From contig CAYWJB010000012.1 in NCBI GenBank assembly GCA_964458495.1, positions 1 to 64,000 of the forward strand: a stretch of 64,000 bases of DNA. Direction: 5' to 3'. The stretch is from JANWVO01 sp964458495. Lineage in GTDB: Bacteria; Acidobacteriota; Terriglobia; Bryobacterales; Bryobacteraceae. Positions 1 to 7,723 of this stretch are shown one piece after another. The notes beneath the pieces are model-generated. The model saw nothing but the letters and a program-made list of their open reading frames with translations, was not told the DNA's origin and ran no database searches. The stretch's first letter is position 1. The number at the start of each line of letters is the position of its first letter. Made by a program: the position numbers and the translations under genes.

Positions 1-118
1 TCTGGCCCTTGCCGACGACGGCCTGGGCCTGGCCGAGTTTCGACACCGCGTCGGCCAGCGCGTTGACGGCGCGTTCGGCGGCCTGCTGGGTGTTGATGGA
101 GAGGTTGGCGCCGCCGCT
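1..118 (-). pseudogene. C-terminal fragment of a flagellin-like protein, cut by a stop and by the window edge
   Basis: On the minus strand the first 118 bases translate to a segment containing SINTQQAAERAVNAL and LGQAQAVVGKGQ. This resembles the C-terminal D0 helix of flagellins, where a NxSTQxxAxxA motif is followed by a helix ending near LGxxQ. The frame is closed directly upstream by a TAG codon (119-121), there is no start codon inside the fragment, and nothing flagellin-like follows upstream to 350. It therefore looks like a broken or decayed copy. It could also be part of an intact gene in another frame if there is a sequencing frameshift near 119. The C-terminus lies outside the window. 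Confidence 0.45.
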
Positions 119-121
119 CTA

Positions 122-349
122 TCTGGGGACGGAGTGTGGACAGAGGCGCGGCGGGTAGCAGCCACCACCGACCGAAGACCGGCGCCGGAAGACGGAAGGG
201 CTTTGGAGAGAGCCGAATCCGAGTCCCCCGCAATTCAACCTCGCTGTGACTCACGGCGAGTTTTCGCTTGAGGACATTGTCGTCCGACACGAAGGAACCT
301 GGGGGATGATTCGCCCGGAGCGGGGTTCACCGGCCCTTCTGCACCGGGA
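122..349. other. No recognisable gene
   Basis: Between the flagellin remnant and the receiver gene I see no reading frame with recognisable protein features on either strand and no clear terminator or promoter. Confidence 0.4.
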
Positions 350-736
350 TTACCGGGCCCGGCGGACGCGGCGGGAGGCGCGGCTGCTAATGAGGTTGGC
401 AACCTGGCCGAGCAGTTCGGGGACGTCCTCGGCTTCGACGAGCAGGCGGCCTTTCTCGGACCGGCCGGCGCGGGGGGCCTTGGCCCGCCAAGAGGTGACC
501 AGCGCTGTCGCGGGGCGGTAGTCCTTCATGCGGGCGTGGGCGAGAACCTTGAGCCCAGCCTCGGGGGACTCCATGGAGAGATCCGAAAGGACGAGTTCGT
601 ATTCGGCCTTGTCGAGAAGGCCGACGGCCTCGGCAGCAGAGGCCGCCGAGTCGACATGATAACCCCCTGCTTCCAGAACAGTTTGGAGGGTGAGGCGGGC
701 GGCCGGGTCGTCGTCGGCGAGAAGGACGCGGGCCAT
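350..736 (-). CDS. Stand-alone receiver-domain response regulator, degenerate C-terminal half
   Basis: This is a single CheY-like receiver domain of about 128 residues from ATG at 736, which gives the typical beginning MARVLLADDDPA. The same frame is open to an ATG at 805, but the extra 23 residues are basic, low-complexity and unlike the family. The acidic DDD pocket and the phospho-acceptor Asp in LVLSDLSME are present. The usual Thr/Ser is in ALVTSWR, but the conserved Lys-Pro of the last strand is not recognisable; an acidic KGRLLVEAEDVPELL segment sits there instead. No output domain follows, so it would act by protein contact like CheY or Spo0F. No partner kinase is adjacent. Neither possible start has a good ribosome site. 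Confidence 0.7.
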   Translation of the reverse strand: MARVLLADDDPAARLTLQTVLEAGGYHVDSAASAAEAVGLLDKAEYELVLSDLSMESPEAGLKVLAHARMKDYRPATALVTSWRAKAPRAGRSEKGRLLVEAEDVPELLGQVANLISSRASRRVRRAR

Positions 737-991
737 GCGCTGCGGCGAGCGGCGGCGGCTGGCTTCCTGGGCCGGTGTGCGCCGTGACTGGATCTGGCTG
801 CGCATATTCCAAACAGGTGACTTGAGCAGCTGCCAGCAGAACGCTGCAGCAGCCCTCGGGGATAGTGTAACTCCAAGCAGGCGAAAATGAACCCACGAAT
901 TTCAGACAGAACCCCGAGGTTTCAGTTTCTTCACGAGGGCGGCGGGGTAGCTCGCCGGACCGGAAGCGGCCAGGATGGAGACCAAGCCCGC
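737..991. other. Intergenic stretch, nothing recognised
   Basis: This spacer lies between the receiver gene and the 3' end of purB. I found no convincing gene, hairpin followed by a T-run, or operator. Confidence 0.4.
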
Positions 992-2323
992 TCAGGAAGC
1001 CGGATCGGGCTCAGATTCAAAGACGCGGGCGAAGATGGCGCTGACGTGGCGGAGCTGGCGCTCCGGGGAGAAGGCGTGCCGGATCTGCTCTGGTTTCAAA
1101 AACTTGCGGACTTCCGGGTGGTTCTCGATGGCGGCGCGAAAGTCGCCCTCCTCACGCCACGCTTTCATGGCTTCTGACTGCACAAGGCGGTAGGCGTCCT
1201 CACGGAGCATGCCGGCGGCGGTGAGGTCGAGGAGAAGCTGGCCAGAGAAGACGAGCCCGCGGGTGAGCTCGAGGTTGCGGCGCATGCGTTCCGGGAAGAC
1301 CTGCATGCCGGAGACAAGCCAGACGGTCTTGTCGAGGAGGTAGTCAGCGAGGATGCAGGAATCGGGCAGGATGACGCGCTCGACGCTGGAATGGGAGATG
1401 TCGCGCTCATGCCAAAGGGCGATGTTTTCGAAAGCCGCCTGGAGGTTCGAGCGGACGAGCCGCGCGAGGCCGCAGATCTGCTCGGAGACGACGGGGTTGC
1501 GCTTATGGGGCATGGCGCTGGAGCCCTTTTGGGCGCCTTCGGCGAAGGGTTCTTCGGCCTCGCGGACTTCGGTTCTCTGCAAATGTCGGATTTCGAGGGC
1601 GATCTTCTCGCAGAGGGCTGCAGCGAGGGCAAGAGCGCTCAAGAAGGCGGCGTGCCGGTCCCGCGAAACGACCTGGCTGGCGATGGGGGCGGGCTTGAGA
1701 CCCAAGCGCCGGCAGATGGCCTGTTCGGCCTCAGGATCGAGGTGGGCCAAGTTGCCGACGGCGCCGGAGAGCTTGCCGTAGCGGAGGTCTTCCGCAGCTT
1801 CCTCGACACGGCGGCGGGCGCGGCGGGCTTCGTCGTACCAAAGGGCGAGTTTGAGCCCAAAGGTGATCGGTTCAGCATGGACCCCGTGAGTACGGCCAAT
1901 GGCGAAGGTATCCTTGAATTCGAAAGCGCGGCGGCGGAGGACGTCGAGGAGGCGGTCAATACCGGCGAGGATCTTCTTCGCGGACTGTTGTAGTAGTAAA
2001 GCTTGGGCCGTGTCTACTACATCATTAGAAGTAAGACCGTAATGAAGCCACCGGGAGGCCTCCGGGAAGCCGGCGGCCTTGACGTTTTCTGCTACGCAAG
2101 TAGTGAAAGCAATGACATCGTGGCGGACTTCTCGCTCGATTTCGAGGATGCGTTCAACGGAGAAGGAGGCGTGCTGCCGAAGGAGGCGAGCAGCCTCCCG
2201 GGGGACTTCACCGCGTTCGGCGAGGACTTCGGCGGTGGCGAGTTCGACCTCGAGCCATTGTTGGAAGCGGTTCTGGTCACTCCAGATTCGGCCCATTTCG
2301 GGGCGGGTGTAGCGGGAGATCAT
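992..2323 (-). CDS. purB: Adenylosuccinate lyase
   Basis: The 443-residue protein cleaves SAICAR to AICAR and adenylosuccinate to AMP, releasing fumarate, in cytosolic purine synthesis. It carries the fumarate-lyase superfamily signature GSSAMPHKRNP near residue 260. Other conserved family segments are RTHGVHAEPITFG near residue 145, supplying the general-acid His, and LTSNDVVDTAQ near 98. The length is typical of the short bacterial PurB type (430-475). Translation starts at ATG 2323, 12 bases after the stop of the MBL-fold gene, so the two genes are probably co-transcribed. No other pur genes are in view. Confidence 0.96.
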   Translation of the reverse strand: MISRYTRPEMGRIWSDQNRFQQWLEVELATAEVLAERGEVPREAARLLRQHASFSVERILEIEREVRHDVIAFTTCVAENVKAAGFPEASRWLHYGLTSNDVVDTAQALLLQQSAKKILAGIDRLLDVLRRRAFEFKDTFAIGRTHGVHAEPITFGLKLALWYDEARRARRRVEEAAEDLRYGKLSGAVGNLAHLDPEAEQAICRRLGLKPAPIASQVVSRDRHAAFLSALALAAALCEKIALEIRHLQRTEVREAEEPFAEGAQKGSSAMPHKRNPVVSEQICGLARLVRSNLQAAFENIALWHERDISHSSVERVILPDSCILADYLLDKTVWLVSGMQVFPERMRRNLELTRGLVFSGQLLLDLTAAGMLREDAYRLVQSEAMKAWREEGDFRAAIENHPEVRKFLKPEQIRHAFSPERQLRHVSAIFARVFESEPDPAS

Positions 2324-2335
2324 GATTGGAAGACC

Positions 2336-3100
2336 TTACAGGATAAAGACTTCAGAGGGAAGACGCGGCTCGACGACGACGAGCCGGGGGTCGAGCCCGC
2401 GCTGGCGCAGCGCCTGGCGGGCAGAGAGTTCGGCGTCCCAGATGGTGTTGTTCTGTTCGCTCAAGTGCCCAAGGACGAGCATCTGGGTTTCGGAGGAGAG
2501 CTCCGAAGCGATGTACTGGCAGGCAGCGTCGTTCGACAGATGTCCGACGCGGGAGAGAATTCGCTGTTTGAGGTGCCAAGGGTAAGGGCCGACCTTGAGG
2601 AGATCGGGGTGGTGGTTGGATTCGAGGAGGAGGAAGTGGGCGCCGCGGAGATGATGCTTGACGCTCTCCGGGAGGTAGCCGAGGTCCGTGGCGATGGCGA
2701 CCTTGAGGCCTTGGGCGGTGAAGGTATAGCCGACGGGGTCGGCGGCGTCGTGAGGGAGGGTGAAGGACTGGACGTGGAGGTCGCGGAAGTCGAAGGCTGC
2801 GCCCGCCTGGAAAGTTTCCAGTGGAGGCGGGGCGGAGCCGCCGAAGTCGAGCAGCGGCGCCGTTTTGTGCGTGAGAAAAACCGGGACGCGGGCGCCGAGC
2901 TGGCGGTTGATGACGGGCAGGCCGGCGATGTGGTCGGAGTGTTCGTGGGTGATGAAGATGGCATCGAGGCGGCAAGGGTCTTCGCCGATGGCGGCGAGGC
3001 GTGCGAAGGTCTCCTTGCGGTTGATTCCGGCGTCAATGAGGATGCGGGTCTTTTCCGTGGCGAGAAAGATCGAGTTGCCGGCGCTCGACGAGGCGAGCAC
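2336..3100 (-). CDS. MBL-fold metallo-hydrolase, YycJ/WalJ type
   Basis: This metallo-beta-lactamase-fold protein of about 254 residues has the dinuclear metal motif THEHSDH (near residue 51), a later LPHDAADPVGY histidine segment and ATDLGY. The N-terminal LASSSAGNS is typical of the YycJ/WalJ branch, thought to be nucleases or hydrolases acting on nucleic acids; the substrate is unknown here. The first usual start codon is GTG at 3100, but it cuts into the first beta strand. In frame just upstream, IIKACVLASSSAGNS fits the family better. Its first Ile codon (ATC, 3113-3115) sits six bases after a GGGAGG sequence, and no ATG, GTG or TTG exists further upstream in the open frame. The true start may therefore be that ATC. 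It lies upstream of purB in the same unit. Confidence 0.88.
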   Translation of the reverse strand: MLASSSAGNSIFLATEKTRILIDAGINRKETFARLAAIGEDPCRLDAIFITHEHSDHIAGLPVINRQLGARVPVFLTHKTAPLLDFGGSAPPPLETFQAGAAFDFRDLHVQSFTLPHDAADPVGYTFTAQGLKVAIATDLGYLPESVKHHLRGAHFLLLESNHHPDLLKVGPYPWHLKQRILSRVGHLSNDAACQYIASELSSETQMLVLGHLSEQNNTIWDAELSARQALRQRGLDPRLVVVEPRLPSEVFIL

Positions 3101-3295
3101 GCACGCTTTGATGATGGCGGGCCTCCCTGAACTCTTTATGGTAAAGCAAGCGGGGGCCCGGGCTGAAGGTGTTGAGCGAACCGGCTGACGGAAGACGGCG
3201 CACTGCCTGTTGGGGGATGAGGGGCGGGGACACAGGTCAGGGCGAGGGAGGGGGCCAAAGTGGGCGGGCCCCTCCCTGCCCGAGGTCAGCCGCCG

Positions 3296-6200
3296 CTAGA
3301 AGTTCGCGCGAAGGCTGAGCTGGATGATGCGCGGGTCGCGGGCGCCGGTGAACTGGCCGAAGCTCGGGTTCACCTGATTGCCCGCCGGGTCGAAACGCGC
3401 CGTAGTGTCCATGGAGGAGAACTGCGTGTGGTTCCAGGCGTTGAAGAACTCGCCGCGGAACTGGACGTAGCGGCCCTCGCCGAACAGGGGGAAGCGCTTC
3501 GCCACGGAGATGTCCCAGTTGTTGACCCCGGGCCCGTACATCGAGTTCTGTCCGGCGTTGCCGAAGCTGCGCAACGGCGGACGGGCGAAGGCGGAAGTGT
3601 TGAAGTTTCGTTCGAAGGTGCGCTGGTTCTTGGGCAGATAGGTATCCCCGACGATGATGACGCGGGCGCCTTCCGAGGAGCCGGTGATGTCCTGGCCATC
3701 GGTGGTCGAAAAGCCCGGCGTGAACGGTGCGCCGGTGATGAAGGAGGTGATACCGCTAATCTGCCAGTTGTCGGTGATCCAGCCGAGATAGCGGTTGTTG
3801 AGGCGGCGCCCGAGTCCCGGAATCTCCCAGATGTAATTGGCGACGAAGACGTGGCGCCGGTCGAAAGCCAGCGGGCCGTAGTTCCGGTCGCGGAGCGGGA
3901 AATAGGGGCTCACGCCGCTGGTGTCGGCATCGGCGACGCCAAGGGTTTTCGACCAGGTGTAGGCGATGCCGAACTGAAGTCCGCGCGTGAAGCGCCGGTT
4001 GGCGGAGAGCTGGAGGGAATTGTAGTTGGAGTTGACGCCGTTGCGGCGGTAATTGATGTCGGCGTGGCCAATGTAGGGCCGGAAGAAGTTGTCCGGCAGC
4101 GGCCGTCCGGGGTTGGTGGGATCCATGTTGGCGGGATCGAATCGGCCATACATGGGAATGGGATTGATGTTTCGACTGGCCATGAGGTGGCGGGACTGCC
4201 CGCCGACGTAGCTCAGATCGATCACGGTCTGGAAGATCTGGTGCTGAACGCCGATGGAGAAGTTCATGGTGGTGGACTGCTTGTTAAAGCCGTAGAGCAT
4301 GTTGCTCGCGGAGGGGCCCACGGCGCCGGGTGCCGAGGCGTACGTGTTCAGGTCGCCATAGTACAGGGTGGGCGTGTAGGCGATAGGCGGTTGTCCATTC
4401 AGATTGAAGGTTGGGTTGCCCTGGAGGCGGTCCTTGAACATGCCGAAGCCTGCGCGAAGGGCGGTCTTGCCATTGCCGAAGACGTCATAGGCGAGGCCGA
4501 AGCGTGGCCCGTAAGCCGTGGCGGGGGCTTCGTAGAGACCGGGCGGCGCGCCGGCGTCGACGCCGCCCACGCGCATGCCGTTGGAGAAGTTCCCGCTGCC
4601 GGGGACGAAGAGTCCGATCATCGGGGGCGCTGCGTAGGCGCCGGTGAGGGGATTGCAGGCTACGCGCCGGTTGGCCTGGTCCCTGCAAGGAACGAAGAGT
4701 TTGGGCGCCTTCGCGAGGTCGTACTTCGACGGATCAAAGGAAGACAGCGTCCGGTTGAGGTCCTCCATGGGCGGGAGGTGGTAGACGCGGATGCCATAGT
4801 CGAGGGTGAGCCGCTTGTTGACGCGCCAGTTGTCCTGGAGATACCACTCCACATTCCAGAACCACCAGTCGCCGTCTACGCGCTTGTTGGCCTCCGAGTA
4901 ACTCTGGAAGTTGCCGAGCAGGGCGTTGGCGAAGGAATGATTGGAGTTGTAGGGATTGTTGACGTCGCGGCTGAAGTTGAAATTGCCGCGGTAATTCGTG
5001 CCGCCTACCTGGAATTTCCCGGTTCGTTCGAGGTAAAGGCCGGCCTTGAAAGTGTGATTCCTCCAGATTTTCGACACGTTTTGGACGTAGCTGTAAATGT
5101 CATTGTAGTTCTGGTAGGGGATGTTGCCCCAGGAGAAGCTCACCGGATTTGCGGGCTGTCCCCCGAAGACGATGTTGGGAGCGTAATTCTCCTTGATGTT
5201 GTCGTGCTTGAACCACTGCGCCGGGTTGCCCACCTTGTCGCGGGTCATAAGGGACTCGTCAACCGGCTTGAAGTACAGGCGGTTGAAGCTCTTTCCATAA
5301 GTGAACTCGTAGATGAGAGTGGGCGAGAAGAGCTTGTTCATGCGGACCACATGGCCCTTGCCGGGTTGTCCGAAACGGACAGGGGTGAGCATGTAATTGA
5401 TGCTGCCGTTGACCCACATGCCGTAGGGCGTGTCCTGCTCGTCCTTGTCGCGGACGAAGCGGTAATAGAACTGGAAGGAAGGCCAGAAGTTGCCGTCGAT
5501 GCGGATCATGTCCTGGCGCTTGGGATAGGCGCCGGAGTACTGGCTGCGGAAATTCCGCTGGTAAATGAGCTTTGGATCGGGATCGACGTAATTGGGCAGG
5601 GGGAAGAAACTCAGCATCTTCTGGCCGAGCGGGTTGATGAGCGCCGGCGGAATGATGTTGCCGGGGAAGGGCTGGCCGGTGGCCGGATTGCGCACGGGAA
5701 TCAGAGCGCCGTTGGTGTCGCGGGATTGAGAGAAGTCTCCGGCCCGCTCCAGAGCGGTGGGCATGTTGACGAAGCGCGTGCCGTAGTCCTTGCGCATGCC
5801 GACGTATTCCTGGGACCAGAAGAAAAAGAGCCGGGAGCGGTCTGTGTTCCAGGTCTTCGGAATGTAGACGGGGCCGCCGATGGAGTAGCCGTTGATCCGG
5901 TACCGGTAAGGGGCCTTGGGCGTGCCGGTGCGGTTGTTGAAGAAGCTGTTGGCGTTGAGCGATTCGTTGCGGTGGAAGTAGTAGGCGGAACCATGGAAGT
6001 CCTTTGACCCGCCTTTGGTAATGACAGTGATGACTCCGGCGCCGTTCCGGCCGAATTCGGCCTGGTAGTTCGACGTCATGACCTTGATTTCGGCGATGGA
6101 GTCCATATTGGGCTGGTAGTGGACGGTGGAATTCGAGCCGGTGTCGAGGTCGGTAACGCCGTCAACGGTAAGGTTTTTCTGGTTTTCCCGGCCGCCATTG

Positions 6201-6751
6201 ATGAACGTGCCGCGGATGGAGTCCGGCGAGGCTGTCTCGCGGCGCTGGGAGAAATTGTCGACGACGCCGGGAATTGTCGAGAGGTAGGTGAAGAAGTCGC
6301 GGCCGCGGACAGCGATGTCGTTCAGCTGGCTGCCGGTGATGACGCCGGATTTTTCTGCCGAGGATGTCTGGACCGCGGTGGCTACGGCCTCGACGCTGAT
6401 GCTTTCTCGGACCTCTCCGATCTGCATCTGAATCTGGCCGAGCGACCGGATTTCGCCGGCGGTCAAGATGATATCGCGGGTTTCATGGGTCTTGAAACCC
6501 GGCATTCTTGCCGTCAAGGTGTACCGGCCGGCGAGAAGGTTAGGCAACGAGAAGCCGCCGTCGGCACCGCTCTTTGTTGTGAAAGTCACTCCGGTGGCCG
6601 CATTTGTGAGAGTCACTTCCACATTGACCAGCGCAGCTCTGGTAGCGTCGACGAAGACTCCGGTGATGGAGCTGGAAACATTCTGCCCACGGCAAACAGA
6701 GAACGCGCAGAGGAGCGCCAAAGCGAGCGCTCCTGTTTGAAAAGCCTTCAT
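3296..6751 (-). CDS. Oar-like TonB-dependent receptor with N-terminal carboxypeptidase-regulatory domain
   Basis: The 1151-residue outer-membrane protein begins with a signal peptide (cleavage near CRGQ, residue 22). A carboxypeptidase-regulatory-like beta sandwich covers about 25-110 (GVFVDATRAAL...GRYTLTARMPGF). A TonB plug follows at about 120-240, including the GGRENQKNLTVDG segment and YQAEFGRNGAGVITVITKGG. A long barrel ends in Phe (SLRANF). The architecture matches the Oar/SusC-related receptors expanded in Acidobacteria; substrate cannot be read from sequence but glycans or peptides are usual guesses. ATG 6751 is preceded by AGGGGG at good spacing. The gene stands alone, with no SusD-like partner. 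Confidence 0.9.
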   Translation of the reverse strand: MKAFQTGALALALLCAFSVCRGQNVSSSITGVFVDATRAALVNVEVTLTNAATGVTFTTKSGADGGFSLPNLLAGRYTLTARMPGFKTHETRDIILTAGEIRSLGQIQMQIGEVRESISVEAVATAVQTSSAEKSGVITGSQLNDIAVRGRDFFTYLSTIPGVVDNFSQRRETASPDSIRGTFINGGRENQKNLTVDGVTDLDTGSNSTVHYQPNMDSIAEIKVMTSNYQAEFGRNGAGVITVITKGGSKDFHGSAYYFHRNESLNANSFFNNRTGTPKAPYRYRINGYSIGGPVYIPKTWNTDRSRLFFFWSQEYVGMRKDYGTRFVNMPTALERAGDFSQSRDTNGALIPVRNPATGQPFPGNIIPPALINPLGQKMLSFFPLPNYVDPDPKLIYQRNFRSQYSGAYPKRQDMIRIDGNFWPSFQFYYRFVRDKDEQDTPYGMWVNGSINYMLTPVRFGQPGKGHVVRMNKLFSPTLIYEFTYGKSFNRLYFKPVDESLMTRDKVGNPAQWFKHDNIKENYAPNIVFGGQPANPVSFSWGNIPYQNYNDIYSYVQNVSKIWRNHTFKAGLYLERTGKFQVGGTNYRGNFNFSRDVNNPYNSNHSFANALLGNFQSYSEANKRVDGDWWFWNVEWYLQDNWRVNKRLTLDYGIRVYHLPPMEDLNRTLSSFDPSKYDLAKAPKLFVPCRDQANRRVACNPLTGAYAAPPMIGLFVPGSGNFSNGMRVGGVDAGAPPGLYEAPATAYGPRFGLAYDVFGNGKTALRAGFGMFKDRLQGNPTFNLNGQPPIAYTPTLYYGDLNTYASAPGAVGPSASNMLYGFNKQSTTMNFSIGVQHQIFQTVIDLSYVGGQSRHLMASRNINPIPMYGRFDPANMDPTNPGRPLPDNFFRPYIGHADINYRRNGVNSNYNSLQLSANRRFTRGLQFGIAYTWSKTLGVADADTSGVSPYFPLRDRNYGPLAFDRRHVFVANYIWEIPGLGRRLNNRYLGWITDNWQISGITSFITGAPFTPGFSTTDGQDITGSSEGARVIIVGDTYLPKNQRTFERNFNTSAFARPPLRSFGNAGQNSMYGPGVNNWDISVAKRFPLFGEGRYVQFRGEFFNAWNHTQFSSMDTTARFDPAGNQVNPSFGQFTGARDPRIIQLSLRANF

Positions 6752-6831
6752 GGACTTAACCCCCTAGCAAACATTTCCATCGCAGGTGATGCAGACGCCC
6801 CTCCCACGCCTATCACCTGCCAGGGATTGTC

Positions 6832-6858
6832 ATTATCAGAGAATTACCGCTAATGCAA
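6832..6858 (-). promoter_or_regulatory. Candidate promoter of Oar-like receptor 1
   Basis: In an AT-rich pocket on the minus strand, GATAAT (6837-6832) resembles a -10 box and TTGCAT (6858-6853) a -35 box. The 15-base spacing is shorter than ideal. Transcription would start about 70 bases before the ATG at 6751. Confidence 0.35.
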
Positions 6859-6972
6859 GGGGGACGAGACCGCGCCCGGGGTTTTTTTTCAGGGCCAGGA
6901 GCGCATTGCTGTGGCGGGTTGAAGCGCGGGATTGCCTGAAGAGCGCCGGGAGCAGCTGGATCCGGAGGCGAG

Positions 6973-7665
6973 TCAGGCGCGTTGCGCCCGCTCCGGGGCT
7001 GCTGAAGAGGGGCGGGGATGGGAGGTGCCCCGTGGCCGGATGGCTGGCAGCCGCCGGAGCACGGCGTCCCGGAGCCACATGGCGGGAAGCATGCCTGCCA
7101 GCATGCCGAGGAGCATCGCGAGGTGCATGCCGAGTTCGGGGGGAGGAATGCGGAGGGCCCAGGCGCGGCCGAGCCAGAAATGGGCGGCGATCATGCCGGC
7201 AAGCATGCCCGTCATGTCGAGCGCGAGCGCGAGGGCAAGGCGCGCAGGGCTGCGGCGCAAGGGCTCCAAGCAGCGGCTCCAGAGAATGGACGGAGGAATG
7301 GCGAAGGCGAGCATGAGCCAGGTCATCCAGGACTCGAGCAAGGCGAGGACGCCTCGGGCGTCGTGGAGGGGGCAGAGCGGCGCATTCGGGTCGAGCCAGT
7401 GGTCAAGGCGGTCTCCAAGCCACATGCCGAAACCGCCAAACGCGGCCATGGTCAGAAGCATGTCGCTATGGGAGGAGAGCAGGAAGCGGGCGCGCCAGGC
7501 GAAGAGGATGGCGAGGGCAGCTACGACAGTGGCCAAGGCAACGGGGAGCCACGGAAGTCCAAGCGACCAGCGCGCGGCGATGAAGGGCGCGCCCTGAGCC
7601 ACAGTGAACACGGCGAGCAAAGCGGGGGCGAGACGAATCAGTGGCATGCGGGGTTGAGGATTCAT
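6973..7665 (-). CDS. Met-rich integral membrane protein at the end of the cbb3 oxidase operon
   Basis: I do not recognise a named family in this 230-residue protein. It has six or so hydrophobic segments. Two of the later ones are rich in methionine and alternate Met with small residues (LDMTGMLAGMIAAHFW and MHLAMLLGMLAGMLPAMW), a composition often linked to copper handling. The tail after about residue 205 is basic and Pro/Ser/Arg-rich. A near-perfect ribosome site (AAAGGAGGT) precedes ATG 7665. It lies 58 bases after the copper ATPase gene and is read in the same direction, so a role in copper supply to or assembly of the oxidase is plausible. It does not look like CcoH or CcoG. Confidence 0.75.
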   Translation of the reverse strand: MNPQPRMPLIRLAPALLAVFTVAQGAPFIAARWSLGLPWLPVALATVVAALAILFAWRARFLLSSHSDMLLTMAAFGGFGMWLGDRLDHWLDPNAPLCPLHDARGVLALLESWMTWLMLAFAIPPSILWSRCLEPLRRSPARLALALALDMTGMLAGMIAAHFWLGRAWALRIPPPELGMHLAMLLGMLAGMLPAMWLRDAVLRRLPAIRPRGTSHPRPSSAAPERAQRA

Positions 7666-7723
7666 TTCACTACCTCCTTTCCGCGAATCGGGCGGCGCCC
7701 GGCAAGATGCATGGCGTGAGGGT

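Noticed and set aside
3260..6007. A 915-residue open frame antisense to Oar-like receptor 1
   Set aside because: It is a codon-bias shadow of the receptor: no ribosome site, Val/Glu/Gly-rich composition and no recognisable domain.
6880..6892. T-run (eight T) as an intrinsic terminator
   Set aside because: It is on the plus strand where no gene ends; on the minus strand it reads as A, so it cannot terminate the oxidase operon.
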